Of a stretch of DNA of 6,490 nucleotides, positions 1 to 5,741 are shown piece by piece (position 1 is the stretch's first letter; the number at the start of each line of letters is the position of its first letter). This stretch comes from Bacteroidetes bacterium CG23_combo_of_CG06-09_8_20_14_all_32_9 (GTDB lineage Bacteria > Bacteroidota > Bacteroidia > Bacteroidales > GWA2-32-17). A program made the position numbers and the translations under genes. The stretch is taken from assembly GCA_002771395.1 (NCBI GenBank), contig PCSS01000024.1:1-6490 (forward strand), written 5' to 3'. The notes below the pieces were generated by a model. That model was not told the DNA's origin. It did no database searches and worked only from the letters and a program-made list of their open reading frames with translations.

Positions 1-21
1 CGAATTACGAATTTTTTATTT

Positions 22-99
22 ACCCCGTTGGATATTGTTTTTGGTTTGTACTTACTGATGAGAAAATAAATTATCCAACGGGGTGAACCCCGTTAGATA
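22..99. repeat. Three-armed inverted repeat, copy A
   Basis: A perfect 13-bp inverted repeat has its left arm ACCCCGTTGGATA at 22-34 and its right arm TATCCAACGGGGT at 72-84. A third arm at 87-99 (ACCCCGTTAGATA) repeats the left arm with one change. The middle arm can therefore pair either with 22-34 across a 37-nt spacer or with 87-99 across a tight loop (12 of 13 pairs). The 20 bases from 23 to 42 and the 18 bases from 70 to 87 recur exactly at 4331-4350 and 4381-4398, while the sequence between the arms differs. This makes it a dispersed repeat family rather than a chance hairpin. The edge sequence 1-13 is a short CGAATTA direct repeat. Function is unknown; a REP-like or MITE-like element or a structured RNA are all possible. 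Confidence 0.8.
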
Positions 100-152
100 A
101 TTGGTTATACGACAAATGAATTAAGGACATTTTTTTATTTTTTAAAATCGTG

Positions 153-160
153 CAAAGATA
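153..160 (-). promoter_or_regulatory. Outward Bacteroidota-type -7 box
   Basis: Read on the minus strand, 160-153 is TATCTTTG, an exact match to the Bacteroidota -7 consensus TAnnTTTG and followed by the common CA. A TTTG lies at 175-172 on the same strand, but the gap is only 11 nt, shorter than the usual roughly 19-21, so the -33 box is doubtful. It lies after the stop of the zinc-ribbon gene and would start a transcript near base 146. That transcript would run left through the three-armed repeat and out of the window, so it may serve a gene or small RNA beyond base 1. Confidence 0.45.
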
Positions 161-214
161 GGGTAATTATTCAAATAGTCTATTAAAACTATAGAATAAA
201 AAATGTATAAGCGA

Positions 215-580
215 CTAATTTTTATTCAAATCTTTAACAATAAAATAGTAACCGTCCTCAAGAATTAAATAACCATAATCGTAGCAAAAATAATATGAAG
301 TGCCTTTTTTTGTTGTGTAAATATGTGTAAAATAATTGAAGTCAAAGCCTTTTTGAATAAGTGTTTCGCGTAATACTTTTGTTTTTTTCAGTTCAAAAAA
401 ATTTATTAAGATTTTTCTGTTTTTGCGTAAAATGTTATTTATGTTTCGCATAAACGCAGTTGTGTCGCTGTGTACACGGTTATTATAGGAATTGCGACAG
501 GCATCGGAACAAAACTTTTGGTCGGCGCGACCTCTCAGAATCTCATTACATTCAATACAATGACGTTGTTCGTTTTCCAT
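215..580 (-). CDS. Small zinc-ribbon protein of unknown function
   Basis: This 121-aa protein has an N-terminal zinc-binding knuckle: C8-x2-C11, then C24-x3-C28 within the sequence GRADQKFCSDACRNSYNN. Residues 40-75 are basic and likely helical (RNINNILRKNRKIL). The C-terminal half (about 78-118) is rich in aromatic residues (FNYFTHIYTT, YYFCYDYGY) and has an extra Cys99. There is no signal peptide or membrane segment, so it should be cytosolic. I recognise the overall pattern as a common uncharacterised Bacteroidota protein; no biochemical role is known to me. The zinc knuckle plus basic helix would suit nucleic-acid or protein binding, which is inference only. The ATG was chosen because it precedes the first Cys pair and lies 14 bp after the pepA stop with no promoter between, so the two genes are probably co-transcribed. 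The stop is TAG. Confidence 0.85.
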   Translation of the reverse strand: MENEQRHCIECNEILRGRADQKFCSDACRNSYNNRVHSDTTAFMRNINNILRKNRKILINFFELKKTKVLRETLIQKGFDFNYFTHIYTTKKGTSYYFCYDYGYLILEDGYYFIVKDLNKN

Positions 581-594
581 ATAACATTATTTAC

Positions 595-2037
595 TTATTT
601 TCGGATAATCCTGTTGAAAAAGTCGTAAAACAATCTTACTCCAACTGCAGTTCCACCCAGTCCCCGGTACGAATCTTTTGTGTTTGTGAAAGCCGTACCG
701 GCTATATCTAAATGAATCCACGGGTAATCGGTAAATTTCTCTAAAAATTTTGCAGCGGTAATAACTCCGGCATATTTTCCACCAACATTTTTTACGTCAG
801 CAATTTTTGATTCAATCATTTCGGAATAATCGTCCCACAGCGGAAACTGAACCAAGCGTTCGTAAGTTTCGTTCCCCGATGTATCAAGAAGTGAATACAT
901 TTCGTCAGCATTTTTTGAGAAAGCAACCGAAGCAACTTTACCTGTTGCAGCAATAGCAGACCCTGTAAGCGTGGCAATATCAATAACTAACATCGGCTTG
1001 TACTTTTTAGCATAACATAGAGCATCGGCAAGTATCATTCTGCCTTCGGCATCGGCATTAAGCATTTCAACGGTAGTTTTATTCATCATGGTGATGATGT
1101 CGCCGGGTGCATAAGCATTTCCCGATGGGCGGTTATCGGTTGCCGGAATTAACCCGACAAGGTGAACTGGCAATTTCGATTTTGCTGCGGCATACATTGC
1201 GCCCGCAACTGCAGCAGCACCACTCATGTCGCATTTCATGTAATCCATACTGTCTAATGTGGGTTTCAGGCTTAATCCGCCTGTATCGTAAACAATACCT
1301 TTACCAACAAGCACAAGTGGATTTTCATTAATAAATCTTTTGGGTTTCCATTCCATCACAATAAATACCGGTGGGTCAACGCTACCTTTGTTAACTGCTA
1401 ACAGTCCGCCCATTTCGAGTTGAATAATCTTTTTTTTGTCGAAAACTTTTACCCGAAAACCAGATTCTGTGCCTAATCGTTCACATTCCGATGCAAGTTT
1501 TTCTGCATTTAGCCAAAGTAAAGGCTCATTAATAAGGTTACGACTTTCATAAACCCCCAATGCCTGATGTATAAACTGTTCCCACTTCTTTTTGTTTGGT
1601 TTAGCAGAAATAATTATGATTTTTTTAAGTGCTTCTTTCTTCTTTTTTTTATCGGTTAAGTATTTATCAAACTTGTAGTTGCTAAGTATAAGACCTTCGG
1701 CAAAAGCAAGTTGAAAGTCTTCGTTTGCTGTAAAATCAACAATTTGAACAGCAGTTTCGCCTTGTTCCTGTAAAAAGTTCTGTAATTTGCTGCCTGAGCG
1801 TCTTATATCTTCTTTTGTTTGCCATTTTAATTTATCAGTTTCAAAAACTCTGAAAAAATTCCAGCGGGAATATGAATTTATTTCTATAGCTTTTTTGTCT
1901 TCGGCGAGTTTTTCTTTTAAAAACTTTGATTCGGTTTTGGAAAGTCTGCATTGCGAAGGAAGTATTTTGTCTTTTAACAGGTAAACAACACTAATATCAG
2001 GCAAAATGTTATCTGAAAAAGAAATCGAAGGTATCAT
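595..2037 (-). CDS. pepA: Leucyl aminopeptidase, M17 family
   Basis: This is a cytosolic zinc/manganese aminopeptidase that removes N-terminal residues, typically leucine, from peptides in protein turnover; the family forms hexamers. The 480-aa protein has the usual two parts: a variable N-terminal domain (about 1-165) and the catalytic domain (about 166-480). The active-site motifs are intact. They are GKGIVYDTGG with metal ligands K246 and D251, catalytic K258 (LSLKP), D270 in MKCDMSGAAAV, and the signature NADAEGR with D329, E331 and R333. The spacing between K246 and D270 is one residue longer than I recall for E. coli PepA. A lysine-rich patch (129-138, 148-151) sits on the N-terminal domain. 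The ATG at 2037 lies about 20 bp from a good promoter match, and no SD is present. It is followed at 14 bp by the zinc-ribbon gene. E. coli PepA also binds DNA; nothing here shows whether this one does. Confidence 0.95.
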   Translation of the reverse strand: MIPSISFSDNILPDISVVYLLKDKILPSQCRLSKTESKFLKEKLAEDKKAIEINSYSRWNFFRVFETDKLKWQTKEDIRRSGSKLQNFLQEQGETAVQIVDFTANEDFQLAFAEGLILSNYKFDKYLTDKKKKKEALKKIIIISAKPNKKKWEQFIHQALGVYESRNLINEPLLWLNAEKLASECERLGTESGFRVKVFDKKKIIQLEMGGLLAVNKGSVDPPVFIVMEWKPKRFINENPLVLVGKGIVYDTGGLSLKPTLDSMDYMKCDMSGAAAVAGAMYAAAKSKLPVHLVGLIPATDNRPSGNAYAPGDIITMMNKTTVEMLNADAEGRMILADALCYAKKYKPMLVIDIATLTGSAIAATGKVASVAFSKNADEMYSLLDTSGNETYERLVQFPLWDDYSEMIESKIADVKNVGGKYAGVITAAKFLEKFTDYPWIHLDIAGTAFTNTKDSYRGLGGTAVGVRLFYDFFNRIIRK

Positions 2038-2056
2038 TGTTTAATATTTTTTGGGG

Positions 2057-2089
2057 TAAAAATAAGCATAATAATAATTATACCGCAGA
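2057..2089 (-). promoter_or_regulatory. Promoter of pepA
   Basis: On the minus strand, TCTG (2089-2086), a 21-nt spacer and TATTTTTA (2064-2057) match the Bacteroidota TTTG / TAnnTTTG promoter with one mismatch in each box. The start of transcription would fall near 2050, giving a leader of about 13 nt before the ATG. The whole block 2056-2095 recurs with one substitution and one indel at 3956-3994, at the same distance from the start of the S41 gene. That conservation is the best evidence that it is functional. Confidence 0.5.
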
Positions 2090-2097
2090 TAATTTAA

Positions 2098-2113
2098 TTC
2101 CGATAAATCGGAA
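2098..2113. promoter_or_regulatory. Palindrome upstream of the pepA promoter
   Basis: TTCCGAT-AA-ATCGGAA is a perfect 7-bp inverted repeat with a 2-bp centre. It lies directly behind the -33-like box of the pepA promoter (9 bp away). The position and symmetry would fit a dimeric regulator site, but there is no matching palindrome behind the sister promoter of the S41 gene and no regulator gene nearby. It could also be chance or part of a decayed repeat. Confidence 0.3.
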
Positions 2114-2202
2114 CAGGTCTTTCGAATATAGAATACCTAAAAATAACGGTATAACTGGGAGGACATAAATTTTCTTCCGAAAATCTTATTACTCTCAGTA
2201 TA

Positions 2203-2385
2203 TAAGGGCACACATATTCAACCGATAAAAATGATTATTTTTGGGAATTGCCTAATGTAATCGGAGTAAAAAGAAAAACACATAAATAAATTCAATTTTT
2301 TATTGGTACATGAAAATACTTGGACAACAACACATATACCGCCATACGCAATCTTGCATGGAACCAAGTCCCTTGTGCCCCCTTA
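2203..2385. repeat. Possible MITE-like nested palindrome
   Basis: The gap between the S41 stop and the pepA promoter holds no convincing gene. Its ends are TAAGGGCACA (2203-2212) and TGTGCCCCCTTA (2374-2385), inverted repeats that match apart from two extra C/G pairs. Inside lies a second pair, ACTTGG (2318-2323) with CCAAGT (2364-2369). This encloses an imperfect hairpin CCAT/ATGG plus GCA/TGC at 2342-2361. The nested symmetry resembles a small non-autonomous element or a structured 3' region of the S41 transcript. No clear target-site duplication is visible and no second copy exists in this window. The S41 transcript has no obvious hairpin-plus-T-run terminator here. Confidence 0.3.
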
Positions 2386-2406
2386 AAATATAGTAAATAT
2401 AATATA

Positions 2407-3933
2407 TCAATTAGCATTAATAATTGCTTTGAAATAAGGATCTTCTTTTCTTAAAAAGTGTTTTGATAATCTTTGTCCCTTCCAGAAAGTAACTGCATAA
2501 TAATAATCCTTAATGTTTAATTTTACAGGAACTTTGACGGGAAGAAATAAATCTTCACGTTTTTGTGCATTAGTAATAGATAGAGTCATGATCATTTGAA
2601 AAATAAGCTTTGAATACGGTAACATAAACATAAACGGCGTAGCACCTACACCACCAATATAGCCAATAGGAACCCCAACTGTAACAAATCTATCGCAATG
2701 ATATGCATAATCAGCAAACGCCATTGCCGATGAATAAATGCCAGCATCCTGAATAACATAAATTTGTCCTTTATAATGAATGTTGTTTTCAGAAGGGGTC
2801 AAAGTATCTGCATCATGATAAAGACTAAAATATTCCTTATCAGACAGGAATGGAACTTCTAATACTTTTCCGGTTGAATCGTTCAAACAATCTCTAACTA
2901 TTGAATTGTTTTTTGCAACCATTATATTTTTAGTATTCATTGGCTTATCAATAATTGTTTTTAGAACATTCATCCAACATAAATCAGTTCCTCCATCATT
3001 ACTACGAATGTCAATAATTACTTTTTCAGTGTTTTTATTTCTTGCCTTTTTTATAATTTTTCTGGGTATTTTATTTGTTTTGTAATTCATTGAGGCTAAA
3101 CGAACATAGAGTATTTTATTTTTGTGAAAATATTTAACTTTATTTTTATTAATAATTATTTGAAAATATTTACATTTTAGAGATTGATCTGAGGTATTTA
3201 CAATTATTTCTTTGCCTTCAGGGGTTTCAATATTTAATACTAAAGGTATATTTCGTAAAGAATCAACTGCAAAAAAGCAACCTGAATAAAATTTCTGTTT
3301 TTCAATATCCCATTTTAAGGAATTTAACTCATAAATAGAATATTTTGAAATAATAGAATCAGGAGTTAACCCATTAATTGATTTTATTTTTTGCCCAATT
3401 ACATATTTTTTCTTTTGGTATTTAAATGGGTATCTGGTATAATAATTACCATCAATATATGCAAAACCTCTGAATAAATAGTAATTTTTTGGATAATTAG
3501 CTAACCTAAACATAGATTTTGAAATAATAAAAGCATTATTATCAATATATTTTAAAGATTTTTCGGCAAGTTTTGGATCGTAATCTTTTAAAACATTTAA
3601 CATGCTATTTGCATAGTCGGGGTAAATTAAATCAATATGCAAGTTTCTGCATAAGATTAGAGACGGAATTATTACTTTATTAATAAAATCAGCATTTGAA
3701 TGCAAGGTGTCTATAATTTTTTCATACTTTTTAATGTTCTGTATTATATCAAAATCTGTTAATTTACTTAACGGCTCTATTTCCGGGTTTACTTCTTCAA
3801 TTATTTTTAACAAATAACTAAAATCTTCATGCATTTGTTCCTGGGTCAGTAATGAAATAGATGTTTCATTTGAATTCTGTGCAAAGCAATTGAAGCTAAA
3901 CACTAAAATTAAAAACAGAATAAGATATTTCAT
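2407..3933 (-). CDS. Secreted S41-type serine peptidase
   Basis: The 508-aa protein begins with a signal peptide (residues 1-18: MKY, a hydrophobic run, then CFA before Gln19), so it is exported to the periplasm or surface. Cys16 has Asn before it and no good lipobox, so lipidation is unlikely. Residues about 20-125 are helical. GQKIKSING (180-188) resembles the GDxIxxING turn of PDZ-like domains. The C-terminal domain (about 270-460) has S41 (tail-specific/tricorn-type) features: ILYVRLASM, VIIDIRSNDGGTD (305-317), then IYVIQDAGIYSSAMAFADYA (391-410) with Ser401 the likely nucleophile, followed by VTVGVPIGYIGG. The catalytic base is not certain and substrates are unknown. It has its own promoter nearly identical to that of pepA. 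Its DNA is markedly AT-rich: I counted 22 G/C in 120 bases at 3061-3180, against 47 at 1261-1380 in pepA. This suggests a lineage-specific or transferred gene. The stop is TGA. Confidence 0.82.
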   Translation of the reverse strand: MKYLILFLILVFSFNCFAQNSNETSISLLTQEQMHEDFSYLLKIIEEVNPEIEPLSKLTDFDIIQNIKKYEKIIDTLHSNADFINKVIIPSLILCRNLHIDLIYPDYANSMLNVLKDYDPKLAEKSLKYIDNNAFIISKSMFRLANYPKNYYLFRGFAYIDGNYYTRYPFKYQKKKYVIGQKIKSINGLTPDSIISKYSIYELNSLKWDIEKQKFYSGCFFAVDSLRNIPLVLNIETPEGKEIIVNTSDQSLKCKYFQIIINKNKVKYFHKNKILYVRLASMNYKTNKIPRKIIKKARNKNTEKVIIDIRSNDGGTDLCWMNVLKTIIDKPMNTKNIMVAKNNSIVRDCLNDSTGKVLEVPFLSDKEYFSLYHDADTLTPSENNIHYKGQIYVIQDAGIYSSAMAFADYAYHCDRFVTVGVPIGYIGGVGATPFMFMLPYSKLIFQMIMTLSITNAQKREDLFLPVKVPVKLNIKDYYYAVTFWKGQRLSKHFLRKEDPYFKAIINAN

Positions 3934-3956
3934 ATAATTAATTAAAATTATTTATG

Positions 3957-3988
3957 TAAAAATAAGCAAATAATAATTATACCGCAAA
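3957..3988 (-). promoter_or_regulatory. Promoter of the S41 peptidase gene
   Basis: On the minus strand, TTTG (3988-3985), a 20-nt spacer and TATTTTTA (3964-3957) fit the Bacteroidota promoter with a perfect -33 box and one mismatch in the -7 box. Transcription would start near 3950, about 16 nt before the ATG at 3933. The 39-bp block 3956-3994 is the second copy of the block in front of pepA (2056-2095). Similarity stops on both sides of the promoter. Confidence 0.55.
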
Positions 3989-4103
3989 TAATTTCAGAAC
4001 ACCTGACTTGTAGTTTGTAAATCTTTCATTATGAGTTTTATTATTAATAATTGTTCGCAAATTAAAATACAGGTATTTATCTTCATTTTTTCTACACCAC
4101 TAA

Positions 4104-4326
4104 AACACCAAAGCACTAAATCCCACCAAAACAATTATATAAGTAGGTTCTAAAAATTAACAAATTGCGGCATGGCGGGCTTGACCCGCCATCTCATATT
4201 AAAGGCAGACCTTCAATTTGTGAGATTCTGAAACAATCCTGAATCAAGTTCAGGACAGAATGACGTGTCGTTAATTTTTAGAAGTCCCCTATAAATATTA
4301 ATACACCTTTGGTGGAATTTGGTGTT
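4104..4326. repeat. Composite element with CACCAAA-type outer arms
   Basis: The left arm at 4104-4130 (AACACCAAA, then GCACTAAA, then TCCCACCAAA) is mirrored at 4308-4326. The right arm lacks the central 8 bases and has one substitution. The motif is degenerate and internally repetitive (CACYAAA units from 4095 on). Between the arms lies the REP-like element. A further CTTTGGTGG at 4401-4409 repeats 4307-4315, so the inverted repeat at 4331-4394 looks as if it was inserted into, or duplicated with, this motif. It is non-coding; I see no transposase. Confidence 0.5.
4148..4283. repeat. REP-like palindromic element
   Basis: A perfect 14-bp inverted repeat (TTCTAAAAATTAAC at 4148-4161, its complement at 4270-4283) encloses two hairpins. 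The first is GC-rich: ATGGCGGG-CTTGA-CCCGCCAT at 4172-4192, itself inside ACAAATTG/CAATTTGT (4160-4167 with 4214-4221). The second, 4225-4261, is ATTCTG/CAGAAT around TCCTGAA/TTCAGGA with a 6-nt bulge (AAACAA). The core words (GGCGGGCTTGACCCGCCATCTC and GAATCAAGTTCAGGA) resemble intergenic palindromic repeats I know from many bacterial genomes. The GC content stands out against the flanks. It lies between divergent genes, where such elements usually sit. It could insulate or fold in RNA, but no function can be read from it. Confidence 0.7.
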
Positions 4327-4330
4327 CCTG

Positions 4331-4398
4331 CCCCGTTGGATATTGTTTTTAATTTTTGATTCACTACGCTGGACAACGAGATTATCCAACGGGGTGAA
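4331..4398. repeat. Inverted repeat, copy B
   Basis: CCCCGTTGGATA (4331-4342) pairs perfectly with TATCCAACGGGG (4383-4394). The left 20 bases (4331-4350) and the right 18 bases (4381-4398) are identical to copy A at the left end of the window, while the 30 bases between are unrelated. Copy B has no third arm. It stands about 120 bp upstream of the M16 start, before the promoter. Arms conserved with free loops point to a spreading or structurally selected repeat. Confidence 0.8.
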
Positions 4399-4478
4399 TG
4401 CTTTGGTGGCTATTTTATTTTGCGAGGGGTCGGAGTTCTGTAATTAATCGTTTTTTCCAACGGATATTGAGAAGTTAA

Positions 4479-4504
4479 TTTGTCAATTGATATTTATACT
4501 TTTG
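4479..4504 (+). promoter_or_regulatory. Promoter of the M16-methyltransferase operon
   Basis: TACTTTTG at 4497-4504 is an exact TAnnTTTG -7 box. TTTG at 4479-4482 could be the -33 box, but the gap is only 14 nt, shorter than usual. The transcript would start near 4511 with a leader of about 10 nt before the ATG at 4521, and no SD is present. This fits the leaderless-like short leaders of the two leftward genes. Confidence 0.55.
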
Positions 4505-4520
4505 TGCGATTTTTGAAATA

Positions 4521-5741
4521 ATGAATTATAAAACTTACACGCTAAATAATGGACTACGGCTAATTCACCGGCAAACCGAAAAACAAGTTGTACATTGCGG
4601 TATAATTATAAACACCGGAACCCGTGACGAATTCGAAAACGAACACGGATTAGCACACTTTCACGAACATCTTGTTTTTAAAGGAACACACAAACGCAAA
4701 GCATACCATATTATTAGTAGAATGGAAGACGTTGGCGGCGAAATTGATGCCTATACAACCAAAGAAGAAACCTGCATATACGCTTCGTTTTTAAACCGAT
4801 ACTACGACCGCACCATGGAATTAATGAACGATATAATTTTTCATTCGGTTTATCCCGAAAAAGAAATTATTCGCGAACGTGAAGTGATTTTAGACGAAAT
4901 TAATTCATATAAAGATAGTCCTGCTGAATTAATATTTGACGATTTTGAAGAACTTGTTTTTGACGGTCATTCTTTAGGAAGAAATATTTTAGGCGCAAAA
5001 AAAACTCTCAAAAAGTTTAACACATCACAATTACACGACTTTTTCACACGCACTTATAACACCGACCAAATAGTTTTTTGCTCGGTTGGAAATATTGATT
5101 TTGATAAATTAGTAAAGTATTTTGAAAAATATTTTGGCGAAATTTATGCAAATAAACGCAGTTGGAAACGTAAGCCTTTTAAAAATTATAAGCCTGTTGA
5201 AAAAACAATTGTAAAAAAAACACACCAGTCGCATTGTATTATAGGAACAACGGCTTATAATTTTCGCAATAAAAAGCGGCTGCCATTTCTATTGCTAACC
5301 AATCTTTTGGCTGGTTCGGGACTTAACACCAGATTAAATCTTTCGCTTCGTGAAAAAAACGGATTAGTTTATTATATAGAATCTTCATATACGCCATATT
5401 ACGATACCGGGATTTTTAATATTTATTTTGGTTGCGATAATGATAAACTCAACAAATCAATAAATATTATTAAAAAAGAACTTACCAAAATTAAAGAAGA
5501 ACCTCTTGGCATAAAACAACTTCAGCGAGCCAAACAGCAAATGATTGGACAAATTGCCATTTCGCTCGAAAATCCTGAAATTCTTTTACTAAACCTTGGT
5601 AAAAGCTACCTGTTATATAATAAGGTTGATAGTCTTGAGGTTGTAACCCAAAGAATTGAACTTATAACCACCGATGATATTCTTGCCGTTGCAAACGAAA
5701 TTTTTAACGAACAAAAATTTTCAACCCTCATTTACAAATGA
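4521..5741 (+). CDS. M16 family zinc metallopeptidase (pitrilysin-like)
   Basis: The 406-aa protein is a single-unit M16 peptidase of the mitochondrial-processing-peptidase-like type, with two roughly 200-residue halves. The N-terminal half carries the inverted zinc motif HxxEH: H46, E49 and H50 in HGLAHFHEHLVFKG. The third ligand is E126 in ILDEINSYKD, at the usual distance of 75 residues after H50; E119 is the nearby conserved acid. The C-terminal half holds the substrate-binding signature AGSGLNTRLNLSLREKNGLVY (264-284), so both halves look active. There is no signal peptide or membrane segment, so it should be cytosolic; it probably degrades or processes peptides, substrate unknown. Members of this group usually act as homodimers. 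Its TGA overlaps the next ATG by 4 bases (ATGA), so translation of the methyltransferase is probably coupled to it. Confidence 0.92.
   Translation: MNYKTYTLNNGLRLIHRQTEKQVVHCGIIINTGTRDEFENEHGLAHFHEHLVFKGTHKRKAYHIISRMEDVGGEIDAYTTKEETCIYASFLNRYYDRTMELMNDIIFHSVYPEKEIIREREVILDEINSYKDSPAELIFDDFEELVFDGHSLGRNILGAKKTLKKFNTSQLHDFFTRTYNTDQIVFCSVGNIDFDKLVKYFEKYFGEIYANKRSWKRKPFKNYKPVEKTIVKKTHQSHCIIGTTAYNFRNKKRLPFLLLTNLLAGSGLNTRLNLSLREKNGLVYYIESSYTPYYDTGIFNIYFGCDNDKLNKSINIIKKELTKIKEEPLGIKQLQRAKQQMIGQIAISLENPEILLLNLGKSYLLYNKVDSLEVVTQRIELITTDDILAVANEIFNEQKFSTLIYK

Noticed and set aside
460..711. Plus-strand open frame of 83 codons
   Set aside because: It lies antisense across the zinc-ribbon gene and the pepA 3' end, and its product matches no domain I recognise; it is a shadow frame.
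1107..1331. Plus-strand open frame of 74 codons
   Set aside because: Entirely antisense to the catalytic domain of pepA, whose motifs fix the true frame.
1787..1984. Plus-strand open frame of 65 codons
   Set aside because: Antisense to the N-terminal domain of pepA, with no promoter or recognisable domain.
2074..2083. TATAAT on the minus strand as a sigma-70 type -10 box
   Set aside because: Bacteroidota promoters use TAnnTTTG; the TATAAT lies in the spacer of a better matching TTTG / TAnnTTTA pair and is likely chance in AT-rich DNA.
2300..2359. Minus-strand 19-codon frame with three consecutive cysteines
   Set aside because: Too short, no promoter, and it overlaps a hairpin; no support beyond an open frame.
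4091..4130. CACYAAA-type units as a CRISPR or VNTR array
   Set aside because: Units are 6-8 bases, degenerate, and lack regular spacers; no cas genes are present.
4172..4192. GC-rich hairpin as a rho-independent terminator
   Set aside because: No T-run follows it on either strand, and both flanking genes are transcribed away from it.
4457..4469. CCAACGGATATTG as a truncated third copy of the CCCCGTTGG repeat
   Set aside because: It shares only short words (CCAACGG, GGATATTG) in a hybrid order that could be chance.
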